Shown one piece after another: positions 27,315 to 36,003 of a DNA stretch of 64,000 nt (positions within the stretch are counted from its first letter, which is position 1; each line of letters opens with the position of its first letter). Both the position numbers and the translations under genes were made by a program. This DNA is from an uncultured Gammaproteobacteria bacterium (lineage in GTDB: Bacteria > Pseudomonadota > Gammaproteobacteria > HK1): NCBI GenBank assembly GCA_947258715.1, contig CAMYJH010000031.1:1-64000 (forward strand), read 5' to 3'. The notes beneath the pieces are model-generated. The model did not search any database. It was not told the DNA's origin and saw nothing but the letters and a program-made list of their open reading frames with translations.

Positions 27315-28412
27315 ATGAGCGTACCCCTAAGGCAGCAACTCAGCGTAGGGTTATACATACTCAAAAACCGCTTGCGCGGACGTTACCGATATCCTCTGGT
27401 GCTCATGCTGGAGCCTCTTTTCCGCTGCAACCTGGCCTGCGCAGGATGCGGCAAGATCGACTATCCCGATCACATTCTCAACAAACGGATCGGCGTCGAG
27501 GAAGCAATGTCAGCCGTCGACGAATGCGGTGCGCCCATCGTCTCCATTGCTGGCGGAGAACCCCTGATTCACAAGGAGATGCCTCAAATCGTCGAGGGTT
27601 TCATACAACGGCGCAAGTACGTTTATCTGTGCACCAACGCGTTGCTGTTGAGAAAGCGCATCGGGGACTACTCGCCTTCTCCTTACCTCACGTTCTCCGT
27701 TCACCTGGACGGAAACCGCGATCGCCATGACGCCTCGGTGTGCCGGGACGGCGTATTCGATAAAGCCGTCGAGGCGATAGATAGGGCCCGCGGGCAGGGA
27801 TTCCGGGTTACCGTCAACTGCACCCTGTTTCAGGGCGAGTCGGCCGGAGAAATCGCCCGGTTTTTTGATGAGTGTATGCGTCTCGACGTCGAGGGAATCA
27901 CTGTCGCTCCGGGATTCGGCTATGAGCGCGCGCCTCAGCAGGATGCCTTCCTGGGTCGAACAACGAGCATCGAATTGTTTCGTGAAGTATTCCGCCTGGG
28001 GAAGAAGCGCAGGTGGCGCTTTAATCACTCAGCTTTGTATCTTGATTTTCTCGCCGGGAACCAAAGCTATCAGTGCACCGCGTGGGGCAACCCGACGAGG
28101 AACGTGTTTGGCTGGCAAAAGCCCTGCTATCTGCTGGTGGGGGAAGGCTACGCGCGCAGCTATGAATCGCTGATAGACGAGGTGGATTGGAACAAGTACG
28201 GTGTGGGGCGCAATCCGAAGTGCGCCAACTGCATGGTGCACTCCGGGTTCGAGCCGACAGCAGTCAACGACGCCGTGTCCAATCCGTTGAAGGCTCTGAG
28301 AGCGTGGTTCAGCGGTCCGCGAACCGAGGGCCCGATGGCGCCCGCACCGCCGGTCAGCTACGCCGTGGAGGTCAATCTCTCCAAGGTACAAAGCTCGCGC
28401 CGGGTTGCTTGA
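27315..28412 (+). CDS. hpnH: hopanoid radical SAM protein HpnH (adenosylhopane synthase)
   Basis: A 365-residue radical SAM enzyme. HpnH joins a 5'-deoxyadenosyl radical to diploptene, making adenosylhopane, the first C35 intermediate. The [4Fe-4S] motif CNLACAGC places cysteines at 38, 42 and 45, followed by GKIDYPDHILNKR and VSIAGGEPLIH typical of HpnH. A C-terminal cysteine set (NPKCANCMVHSGFEPTAV) resembles the extra domain of the family. The ATG at 27315 gives the usual N-terminus MSVPLRQQLSVGLYILKNR. HpnG, which acts next in the pathway, is encoded about 7 kb away in the same island. It is followed by an inverted repeat and then hpnB. Confidence 0.96.
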   Translation: MSVPLRQQLSVGLYILKNRLRGRYRYPLVLMLEPLFRCNLACAGCGKIDYPDHILNKRIGVEEAMSAVDECGAPIVSIAGGEPLIHKEMPQIVEGFIQRRKYVYLCTNALLLRKRIGDYSPSPYLTFSVHLDGNRDRHDASVCRDGVFDKAVEAIDRARGQGFRVTVNCTLFQGESAGEIARFFDECMRLDVEGITVAPGFGYERAPQQDAFLGRTTSIELFREVFRLGKKRRWRFNHSALYLDFLAGNQSYQCTAWGNPTRNVFGWQKPCYLLVGEGYARSYESLIDEVDWNKYGVGRNPKCANCMVHSGFEPTAVNDAVSNPLKALRAWFSGPRTEGPMAPAPPVSYAVEVNLSKVQSSRRVA

Positions 28413-28473
28413 GCAATGACCGCGCAGATCTAACCACGCCGGTAGTAGCTGGCTTGGTCGAGAACCTCTAGAG

Positions 28474-28514
28474 ACGATGTAGAAGGTTTGGCCGCAAGCG
28501 GATTTCTACATCGT
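28474..28514. repeat. perfect inverted repeat between hpnH and hpnB
   Basis: ACGATGTAGAA at 28474-28484 is exactly the reverse complement of TTCTACATCGT at 28504-28514, with a 19-base spacer. There is no run of T after it, so it is not a classical terminator. It lies 32 bases before the hpnB start and could be an RNA hairpin or a protein-binding site. Confidence 0.6.
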
Positions 28515-28546
28515 TTCATTGAGTCCAGGCGCATTTCCGAGGTGTG

Positions 28547-29668
28547 ATGTACATGCTTGCACTCTGCATCGTCGCGTTGCTGCTTTGGATCGGGGTGCTG
28601 CTAGCGCCTTGGCGGCCCTGGTCGACCCTTGAGCGCCTCGACTCCGGTTTCGGCGCGGTTGACGGAGACGACGACTTGTCCGACGTCGTGGCGCTGGTAC
28701 CGGCCCGAAACGAGGCGGATCGCATTACGGACACCCTGTCGGCGCTCCATGTCCAGGGCCGCAATCTGCAGATCGTGGTGATCGATGACGGCTCCGAAGA
28801 CAATACTTTTGCGGTGGTGGAAGGCGTCGGGCTTGAGGGCGTATCGGTGCTGCGTGCGGGGTCGCTGCCTCAAGGCTGGACAGGCAAGGTCTGGGCGCAG
28901 TCCCAAGCGGAGCCGCTGCTGAAACGGCCCCTGGTGCTGTTGCTGGACGCGGATATTCGGCTCTTGCCCGGTCTGGTGTCAGCGCTCAAGGCCAAGCTTC
29001 GGCGAAAAAACGCGGGCCTCGTTTCGGTGATGGTTGAGCTGCCGATGAAGAATCGCTGGGAGCGGCTGTTGATACCCGCCTTTATTTATTTCTTTAAGCT
29101 GCTCTATCCCTTCGCCCTGGTCAACGCTCCCCATTCCCGCGTCGCCGCCGCTGCGGGCGGGTGCGTATTGATGACGACCCAGTCGCTCGAGGAAATCGGT
29201 GGGTTCGCCGCTTTAAAGCACGCGCTGATCGACGACTGCGCCCTGGCGCGCCTGGTTAAGCGTAAAGGCCATGCCATCTGGATTGGACTGACGCGCTCAG
29301 CAGTGAGTACCCGACGCTATCATCGTTTGTCCGCTCTTTGGAACATGGTGGCGCGCACGGCATATACCCAGCTAGGCTATGCCCTGCCGATGCTTGTACT
29401 ATGCACCATGGTTCTGGTCGTCGCGTTCATTATCCCGCTGGCAGGCATGTTTACCCTAAATCTCAGTTCGGTTTTGTTGTCTGCGATGGCATTGATCTTC
29501 ATGGCGCTGAGCTATATTCCTACGCTCAAGTATTATGGGCTGAATCCAGTCCGCGCACTAAGCTTGCCGCTTTCCGGGGTGCTCTTTCTGGCCATGACCT
29601 GGTCCTCCGCGTTTCGATACTGGTCAGGCGAGCGCTCTGTCTGGCATGGTCGCGCCTACCGCGCCTGA
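28547..29668 (+). CDS. hpnB: hopene-associated glycosyltransferase HpnB
   Basis: A 373-residue membrane-bound family 2 glycosyltransferase. An N-terminal membrane segment precedes the GT-A domain with VVALVPARNEADRITDTL, the nucleotide-binding IVVIDDGSEDNT, and LLLDADIRLLPG (DxD-type metal site). The acceptor-site aspartates are in HALIDDCALARLVK, and several hydrophobic helices follow at the C-terminus (LPMLVLCTMVLVVAFIIPL and others). HpnB is frequent in hopanoid loci, but its precise glycosylation step is not established. The ATG at 28547 has a GAGG five bases upstream; a GTG just before is possible. Confidence 0.93.
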   Translation: MYMLALCIVALLLWIGVLLAPWRPWSTLERLDSGFGAVDGDDDLSDVVALVPARNEADRITDTLSALHVQGRNLQIVVIDDGSEDNTFAVVEGVGLEGVSVLRAGSLPQGWTGKVWAQSQAEPLLKRPLVLLLDADIRLLPGLVSALKAKLRRKNAGLVSVMVELPMKNRWERLLIPAFIYFFKLLYPFALVNAPHSRVAAAAGGCVLMTTQSLEEIGGFAALKHALIDDCALARLVKRKGHAIWIGLTRSAVSTRRYHRLSALWNMVARTAYTQLGYALPMLVLCTMVLVVAFIIPLAGMFTLNLSSVLLSAMALIFMALSYIPTLKYYGLNPVRALSLPLSGVLFLAMTWSSAFRYWSGERSVWHGRAYRA

Positions 29669-29699
29669 AGTGGGAGCACAATCAGTCGGATTGGCAGAG

Positions 29700-30356
29700 A
29701 TGTCCTCAACCCTAATGATTAATTTCGAGGATTTCTTGAGGCGTTTAGTCGGGGTGAGTTGTGCCGGAGCTTTGGTCGCCGTGATCTCGGTATGTAGCTC
29801 CTCGATGGCGATGGCCGAGCCGTTGGCGCCCACTGCTACTGTTGACCGGCTGCACTCGGCGTTACTGGAAGCGATGAAAGATGCTGACGCGCTTGGCTTC
29901 GAGGGACGCAAGGGTAAATTGGCGCCGGTCATTACGGAAAGCTTCGATCTGGCGTTCATCTGTAAGGTCATCCTCGGCCGGCGATGGGACGAATTGTCTC
30001 GGGACGAACACGCTCAAATGATCGATACGTTCACCCGATTGACAGTAACAACCTACGCCGCCCGCTTCGATGGTTTTTCCGGCGAAAGTTTTCGTATCGT
30101 GGAAGAAAAACCCATGAATCGTGGACGTGAGCTGGTTCGCACCGAGCTCATTAGACCGGCAGACGAGCCGGTTCATTTGGACTATGTTATGCATCGGACA
30201 AAAGGTCAGTGGCGTATCGTCAACGTCGTTGCCGAGGGCGTCAGCGATTTGTCACTCAAGCGTGCGGATTATGGATCGGTCATCAAGCGCGATGGATTCG
30301 AGACGCTGATGCAAAAACTGGAAGCCCAAATCGACGATCTGAAAAACGGCGCCTGA
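29700..30356 (+). CDS. hpnM: hopanoid-associated MlaC-family periplasmic protein HpnM
   Basis: A 218-residue exported protein of the MlaC/Ttg2D (toluene tolerance) family. A hydrophobic signal segment (LVGVSCAGALVAVISVCSSSMAMA) ends in an AMA-like cleavage site. The mature part has the family pattern FDLAFICKVILGRRWDELSRDEHAQMIDTF and GQWRIVNVVAEGVSDLSLKRADY. MlaC carries phospholipids across the periplasm. In hopanoid clusters the HpnM member is presumed to carry hopanoids or modified lipids. It starts 31 bp after hpnB and is followed 72 bp later by an MlaA-type lipoprotein, which would be its outer-membrane partner. The start could also be the ATG at 29715. Confidence 0.9.
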   Translation: MSSTLMINFEDFLRRLVGVSCAGALVAVISVCSSSMAMAEPLAPTATVDRLHSALLEAMKDADALGFEGRKGKLAPVITESFDLAFICKVILGRRWDELSRDEHAQMIDTFTRLTVTTYAARFDGFSGESFRIVEEKPMNRGRELVRTELIRPADEPVHLDYVMHRTKGQWRIVNVVAEGVSDLSLKRADYGSVIKRDGFETLMQKLEAQIDDLKNGA

Positions 30357-30428
30357 TGGGCCAAAAGACGTGATTGATCTGCGTCGCAAATAAAAGAATA
30401 TTTTCGGGCGAGAATCGAGGGTTTGTTG

Positions 30429-31169
30429 ATGGAACGGAGAACGCAGTGTTCGGCGGTGCTACATTCGCTGCTGTTGTGCACGGTTCTCTCCGCTTGCGCC
30501 ACGACTCCGGCAGACAAAGGTGTCGATACGCCGGATCCGCTGGAGCCAATGAATCGCGCTTTTTTCGCCTTCAATGATACCTTGGACAAGGCCGTTCTCG
30601 GGCCGGTTTCACGCGGCTACGCGAAAGTGACTCCAAAGCCTGCCCAAACTGGAATTCGAAATTTTTTCGACAACCTTGGCTACATCGAAACCATTATCAA
30701 CAACTTTCTTCAGGGAAAGATCGAAGATGGGTTGGAAGATATTCTGCGCGTGGTCATCAACAGCACTTTCGGCCTCGGCGGGCTGAACGACTTTGCGGGC
30801 GACATAGGTTTCCCGCAGCGGGACGAAGACTATGGACAGACGCTCGCCGTGTGGGGCGTCGGCCCTGGGTTCTATCTGGAGCTACCGATCTTCGGTCCGA
30901 GCACCTTGCGCGACGCGGCCACGATACCAGCAAGTACCGTGAGCAGTCCGCTTTTCTACGCCGATACGGCCGTGGCATTGTCGGGCAGGGGAGTGGATCT
31001 GGTGGATACGCGAGCACGACTGGAGTCCGCGATCAAGCTTCGTGACGAAACGGCGCTGGATCGCTATATCTTCCAGCGCGACGCCTGGCTGCAGCGGCGC
31101 CGAAACCATATTTTTGACGGCAACGCGCCGCTGGAAGAACTGGACTTTTTCGAATCTCCGCCGCAGTAA
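30429..31169 (+). CDS. mlaA: MlaA (VacJ) family outer-membrane lipoprotein
   Basis: A 246-residue lipoprotein. The signal peptide ends in the lipobox LSAC, and the mature part shows DPLEPMNRAFFAFNDTLDKAVLGPVSRGY, the highly conserved start of MlaA. FGLGGLNDFAGDIGFPQRDEDYGQTLAVWGVGPGFYLELPIFGPSTLRD-type features are also present. MlaA is an outer-membrane ring that removes lipids from the outer leaflet and hands them to MlaC. It lies directly after hpnM, so it may work with that MlaC homologue in lipid or hopanoid trafficking. The ATG at 30429 has GAGGG seven bases upstream. No mlaDEFB genes are adjacent. Confidence 0.95.
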   Translation: MERRTQCSAVLHSLLLCTVLSACATTPADKGVDTPDPLEPMNRAFFAFNDTLDKAVLGPVSRGYAKVTPKPAQTGIRNFFDNLGYIETIINNFLQGKIEDGLEDILRVVINSTFGLGGLNDFAGDIGFPQRDEDYGQTLAVWGVGPGFYLELPIFGPSTLRDAATIPASTVSSPLFYADTAVALSGRGVDLVDTRARLESAIKLRDETALDRYIFQRDAWLQRRRNHIFDGNAPLEELDFFESPPQ

Positions 31170-31983
31170 TCGCGTTGAAACGAAAGTCTGGAGTCATCCG
31201 GTAAGCTGCATGTCGCGTGCGGTTGTCTGGAAGATGGTGGCTCGTAGATGAGTGACCGAGATCGGATCAGAACACCGAGCGAAATTTGTGGCTTGGTATC
31301 GCCACCCGCTGGTCTGCGCAAATCGCGTCACGCGCGTCCAACGCAGCTGATTACGGATCACAAACCTTTGCTCCGCGCTTTGCCGGTATTTTACTTTATG
31401 GCGCAATAGATCCACATCCTGGTTGGAGCGTGATGCCTGCTGTCGCCTTGTACCTGAGGGTCAAAAAAATCGAGGCCGCTAACGCAGCACCCATCGAAGT
31501 TATAACAGCTTCCTCCTCGTTTCATGCCAGAATTGCGATTAGCGCTGATTTAGTCGGTCACATGCAAACAGATAGATGCTCGCGTGCTGCTCAGGCAGAA
31601 GCGCAAGACCGAGGCGGCGGGAGGACGGCTGGATTTTGCTGCCCGACTGGCAGCTCTGGTACCGAAACGAGCGTCTGAAGCTCACGCGCTTCCACGCTCT
31701 GTTTGCTCCCAACAGCACGCCGCTTACGTGGGAAAGAAAGCCCCGGCGTCATTAACGGGCAACGGGGGCTCGATAGCGCTCGACCTGGCGTTGGCAGCCG
31801 CCTAACAGCTCGTCGCCCTGGGGCGCATCCCGGGGAGGAGAGTCACATCCCCGATGATGATCTAAGCGATTGAAAATTATACATTTAGTTCGTTCAGCGG
31901 AGGTTCAGCTAAGGTGTACTAATGTTGCAATAAGATCACTTGGTCCGCGGCCAATCAACGCGGAAAACCGCCGAGCGTTAAAG
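31170..31983. other. 814-bp gap with a transposase remnant
   Basis: Between mlaA and the DUF3300 gene I see no intact gene. The stretch holds the decayed IS91-type fragment described separately (31584-31755). The remainder has no clear reading frame, terminator or RNA. Confidence 0.6.
31584..31755 (+). pseudogene. IS91-family transposase fragment, frameshifted
   Basis: The first frame reads GRLDFAARLAALVPK. It then shifts near 31665-31672 to a second frame reading RLKLTRFHALFAPNSTPL before a stop at 31753-31755. Joined, these match the well-known C-terminal region of IS91-family transposases (LDF-ARLAALVPKPR-LTRFHGVFAPNS). No start, catalytic HUH region or ends of the element are visible, so only a remnant remains. 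Confidence 0.65.
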
Positions 31984-33486
31984 ATGTTGAAGAACGCACA
32001 AATCATTTCAACAATACACCGTTCCCTCGTGACGGCTGCCTTCGGTTTGGCGGTGTGCGGTGCGGTGCTTTTATTCGCACAAACGGCCGAGGCACAGGAG
32101 ACCGCGGCTCCCGATACGGAAGAGCGTACACCGCTCACGCCCGCGGAGCTCGAAGATCTGGTGGGGCCGATTGCGCTCTATCCGGACGACCTAGTGAGCA
32201 TCGTACTGCCTGCGTCCACGTATCCTATCCAGATTGTGCAGGCCGCGCGGTATTTGGAACAGCACAAAGCCAACGCCGAACTCAAGCCCAGCGAAGACTG
32301 GGACGACTCAGTCGTCGCGCTCCTTAATTACCCGGAAGTAATCGAGCTCATGAACGCGGATCTCGACTGGACATGGGAGTTGGGCGAGGCCGCTCTTTAT
32401 CAACAGACGGAGCTGCTGGATGCGATCCAAAACTTTCGCGAACGGGCATACGCGGCCGGAAACCTGAAGACCGATGAGCGCCAGGTGGTGACGAAAGATG
32501 CGGAGACCATCGTCATCGAGCCGGCAGACCCGAAGGTGATCTATGTGCCTTACTACGAGCCAAGGCACGTTGTCGTGCATCAGTCGTACCCGGTGTATCA
32601 CTACTACCCCTACGGATATCCGGTTTACTATTACCCGTACCCCTATCGTCCGTCGTTCGGCTTAGGTTTCTTCTGGGGCGTGACGATTGCCTTCGCGATC
32701 GACTGGCACTCACATCATGTGACAGTGCATCACCACCGTCACCGCTCTCATCCATACCACGGGCACTTCTACAAGTATCCGTGGTATCGACGTCATTCGG
32801 TCAGCGTCAGCCGCGGCGGAAATATTTGGCGACCGGGTTATCAGAGCGGTTCCCGGCAGCATCACACCGCCAGGGCGCGTGGTGCAAATCGAGCGCTGGG
32901 CGCGACCTCCGTGAACAGGGGAAAGCTTCAAAGGCGGAACGACCAGCGGCTTCGCAGGCCTGGACTCAGAACCACGAGGCGTGCGATTGAGTCGGGTACG
33001 GCCGCTCAGGAGCGGAAAAGACGGGTGTCGAGTAGCCGTCGGGTGTCTAGGCATCGAACCCAGCGTGGGCAAAGCTTGGGAGCCGGTAGAAAAAGCCCGC
33101 GAGCCCTCACGAGAACGGAAATAGCCGGACCAAAGGCTTCGACGGCTGTGGGCCAGCGTACGCAGCCGGGCCTGGAGCCCACGCAGCAGGCGCGCCGACG
33201 GGCAGGTATCCGTTCGAGCCAGCCCTCGAGGAGTCAGTCTCGTAGGGACACCGTCTCGAGGCAGATAAACCGAACGAGCTTCACTTCCCCCCGGAGCGTG
33301 GCCACGCGCCAGGGGATTTCCCGCTCTGCTTCTAGAGGGGCGCGGGCTTTCAAAGGGTTCGCGGCCCGCGGCACGCGGGGCCCCCGGTCGGGCTGGAGTG
33401 GAAGCTTTCGATCGAGCACTCGCTCTGTCTTTAGTGCCCGTCACCGGTCGAAGTTTGGCCGTCGAGCGGCCCGGAGCCGACGCTGA
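31984..33486 (+). CDS. DUF3300 domain exported protein with basic C-terminal tail
   Basis: A 500-residue protein. A signal peptide (RSLVTAAFGLAVCGAVLLFAQTAEAQ) is followed by the DUF3300 domain (PLTPAELEDLVGPIALYPDDLVSIVLPASTYPIQIVQAARYL, and VIYVPYYEPRHVV). Then comes a Tyr/Pro-rich low-complexity stretch (about 230-265) and a His-rich part. The last 200 residues are Arg/Ser/Gln-rich and low in structure. The family is common in proteobacteria and its function is unknown, with surface or envelope location likely. The basic tail is longer than expected for the domain alone. The ATG at 31984 is chosen because it directly precedes the signal sequence. An isolated gene with large gaps on both sides. 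Confidence 0.82.
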   Translation: MLKNAQIISTIHRSLVTAAFGLAVCGAVLLFAQTAEAQETAAPDTEERTPLTPAELEDLVGPIALYPDDLVSIVLPASTYPIQIVQAARYLEQHKANAELKPSEDWDDSVVALLNYPEVIELMNADLDWTWELGEAALYQQTELLDAIQNFRERAYAAGNLKTDERQVVTKDAETIVIEPADPKVIYVPYYEPRHVVVHQSYPVYHYYPYGYPVYYYPYPYRPSFGLGFFWGVTIAFAIDWHSHHVTVHHHRHRSHPYHGHFYKYPWYRRHSVSVSRGGNIWRPGYQSGSRQHHTARARGANRALGATSVNRGKLQRRNDQRLRRPGLRTTRRAIESGTAAQERKRRVSSSRRVSRHRTQRGQSLGAGRKSPRALTRTEIAGPKASTAVGQRTQPGLEPTQQARRRAGIRSSQPSRSQSRRDTVSRQINRTSFTSPRSVATRQGISRSASRGARAFKGFAARGTRGPRSGWSGSFRSSTRSVFSARHRSKFGRRAARSRR

Positions 33487-34299
33487 TAGAGCGCCTACCG
33501 ATCTCGCCTCAGGCGAGCTGGATGCAGCTGCGTGTGTCGATACAGGCCACCGACCGCAGGGTCGTCACTTGATACCTCAGTCCCTCGTCCCTGGCGTACA
33601 CCCCCAGTCTCAATAAACTCCGCGGCACTGCGCGGCATCAGACCAAGGTCCGATGGCGCTCGGGCCAACGTCGGATGGCATTTCTATCCAACGCCCTTAT
33701 CGGCGCACCCGATGCTGAGACTATCACTGCTCACGCTGGCATACGTAGGCATCGTCGGCGGCGAAAGCCGGTAGGGATCCGCCATTGCCGCATTCGAACG
33801 CGAAGAGGAGATTCAGGTATATGGTGACTATGCAGTCCGCCGGTGAAGAGCACACCGGATTCACCTGCGCCATGATTACTTGATTCACTTGCACGTTATT
33901 GATGGTGATGGCGCAACACCTGATATGACCTGAGCACACACAGAAGCAGCAATTTCATTCAAGCCCCGGCCGCGCGCCGGGGTTTTCTTCTATCTGGCCT
34001 GCCAGTCCGTTTCCAGCGTCCGTTTGACGGTGAATTCGAAGTAACGGGGCTCGAGCCATAGAGTTAGCGGGAGAAGCCGTGTTGACCGGAAATGGCAGTT
34101 TGAAGCGCCCCCAGGAACACATAACTCAAGGCAGTCGCTTTGACTCGCCCGTCCCGACAAGCAGCATTTTCTCCACCAGTCCGAGCCGATGTTTGCAATC
34201 CGTTTGCAAACCGGGAAAATGCCGCCCCGCAGCAATAATGTGCTGCCGATAAGTACCAGTTTTTGAAAGGATAAAAAGCCTCTCAGCGTTACAGGACCA
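33487..34299. other. 813-bp gap with a possible structured RNA and terminator
   Basis: No clear protein gene. A 20-codon frame (33822-33884) follows AGAGGAGA and would encode MVTMQSAGEEHTGF..., but it is too short to judge. An inverted repeat TGCGCCAT (33866-33873) / ATGGCGCA (33908-33915) and the strong terminator at 33964 suggest a transcript ending here, maybe a small RNA. The part after the terminator up to ettA shows nothing I can identify. Confidence 0.4.
33964..33990 (+). terminator. rho-independent terminator
   Basis: A perfect 7-bp stem CCCCGGC / GCCGGGG around a CGCGC loop (33964-33982) is followed by TTTTCTTC. It reads left to right. The nearest upstream recognised gene ends almost 480 bases away, which implies a separate transcript, perhaps a small RNA. 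Confidence 0.8.
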
Positions 34300-35973
34300 A
34301 TGGCGCAATATATTTACACCATGAACCGGGTCACCAAGGTGGTGCCCCCGAAGCGAGAGATCCTCAAGGATATCTCCCTGTCGTTTTTTCCTGGCGCCAA
34401 GATTGGCGTTCTGGGACTGAACGGTGCAGGAAAATCCACGCTGCTGAAGATCATGGCGGGTCTCGATACCGAGGTCTACGGTGAGGCGCGGCCGCAGAGC
34501 GGAATTCGGGTCGGTTATCTGCCCCAGGAACCGCAACTCGATTCGTGTAAGGACGTACGAGGCAACGTGGAGGAGGGCATCTCCGAGGTGAAATCGCTGC
34601 TGAATCGTTTCGACGAGGTCAGCGGTAGGTTCGCCGAGCCCCTGGACGATGGGGAGATGGGCAAGCTGCTCGAGGAGCAGGCGAAGCTTCAGGACGCTAT
34701 CGAGGCGGCCGACGCCTGGGAGATTGACCGCAAGCTCGAGATCGCCGCCGATGCGTTACGCCTTCCGCCGTGGGACTCTGAGGTGGATCACCTCTCTGGA
34801 GGTGAGCGCCGGCGCGTCGCGCTTTGCCGGCTGCTGCTCTCGGCGCCGGACATGCTGCTGCTGGACGAGCCCACCAACCACCTGGACGCGGAGTCGGTTG
34901 CCTGGCTGGAGCGTTTTCTGCACGAGTACGCGGGCACTGTGGTTGCCGTGACTCACGACAGATATTTTCTCGACAACGTGGCTGGATGGATCCTCGAGTT
35001 GGATCGAGGTGAGGGCATTCCCTGGAAAGGCAACTACTCTTCCTGGCTGGAGCAGAAAGAGCAGCGCTTGGCCCAGGAGCGGCGCGAGGAGAGCGCCCAT
35101 CGCCGCGCCATCAAGGCGGAGCTCGAGTGGGTCAAGGCGAATCCCAAAGGCCGGCGCGCCAAGGGCAAGGCGCGGCTTTCACGTTTCGAAGAGCTGGCCT
35201 CGCGGGAGTTTCAAAAGCGAAGCGAGACAAAGCAACTCTATATTCCGCCGGGGCCACGGCTCGGTGACCTGGTGGTGGAAGCGGTGGCCATAGGAAAGCG
35301 TTACGGCGACCGCGTGCTGTTCGAAGATCTGAGCTTCAAGCTCCCCACCGGCGGAATCGTCGGCGTCATCGGTCCCAACGGGGCGGGCAAGACAACTTTG
35401 ATGCGCATGTTTGCGGGCCAGGAGCAGCCGGACTCTGGCGAGTTGCGAATCGGGGACACGGTGAAGCTCGCTTACGTGGATCAGTCGCGAGACTCCCTCG
35501 ATGGTGCCCACAGCGTGTGGGAGGAAATTTCCGGCGGCGAGGAGCGCATCATCGTCGGCAAATACGAGGTGCAGTCGCGGGCTTACGTCGGGCGCTTCAA
35601 CTTCAGGGGGCCGGATCAGGAAAAACGAGTGGCCAATCTGTCCGGCGGCGAGCGCAACCGGGTTCATCTGGCCAAGGTTTTGGTGAAAGGCGGGAATGTG
35701 CTGCTGCTGGACGAACCCACCAACGATCTGGACGTGGAGACCCTGCGCGCGCTTGAAGAGGCGCTGCTGGATTTTCCCGGCTGCGCTGTCGTGGTCTCCC
35801 ACGACCGCTGGTTTCTGGACCGGATTTCCACTCACATGCTGGCCTTCGAAGGCGACAGCCAGGCGGTGTGGTTTGAGGGTAACTACGAAGAATACGAGGC
35901 GGATCGGCGTAAGCGTCTGGGCGCCGAGGCGGACCAGCCGCATCGAATCCGCTACAAGCGCCTTCAGACCTGA
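34300..35973 (+). CDS. ettA: energy-dependent translational throttle protein EttA (ABC-F)
   Basis: A 557-residue soluble tandem ABC ATPase without membrane segments. EttA binds the ribosomal E site and gates entry into elongation according to ATP/ADP. It starts with [29 protein letters not shown], which is very close to EttA. Walker A motifs are GLNGAGKS (39-46) and [10 protein letters not shown]. Signature motifs [11 protein letters not shown] and [13 protein letters not shown] and both [16 protein letters not shown] Walker B motifs are present. A charged inter-domain linker ([10 protein letters not shown]-like, [12 protein letters not shown]) is present. It may be cotranscribed with the DUF815 gene 30 bp downstream. 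Confidence 0.96.
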   Translation: MAQYIYTMNRVTKVVPPKREILKDISLSFFPGAKIGVLGLNGAGKSTLLKIMAGLDTEVYGEARPQSGIRVGYLPQEPQLDSCKDVRGNVEEGISEVKSLLNRFDEVSGRFAEPLDDGEMGKLLEEQAKLQDAIEAADAWEIDRKLEIAADALRLPPWDSEVDHLSGGERRRVALCRLLLSAPDMLLLDEPTNHLDAESVAWLERFLHEYAGTVVAVTHDRYFLDNVAGWILELDRGEGIPWKGNYSSWLEQKEQRLAQERREESAHRRAIKAELEWVKANPKGRRAKGKARLSRFEELASREFQKRSETKQLYIPPGPRLGDLVVEAVAIGKRYGDRVLFEDLSFKLPTGGIVGVIGPNGAGKTTLMRMFAGQEQPDSGELRIGDTVKLAYVDQSRDSLDGAHSVWEEISGGEERIIVGKYEVQSRAYVGRFNFRGPDQEKRVANLSGGERNRVHLAKVLVKGGNVLLLDEPTNDLDVETLRALEEALLDFPGCAVVVSHDRWFLDRISTHMLAFEGDSQAVWFEGNYEEYEADRRKRLGAEADQPHRIRYKRLQT

Positions 35974-36003
35974 TCCCAGCTCGCAGCGCTTATAATCCGG
36001 GCC

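Noticed and set aside
31170-31583. Search for tRNA or a small RNA in the gap after mlaA
   Set aside because: I could not find a cloverleaf, terminator or conserved stem.
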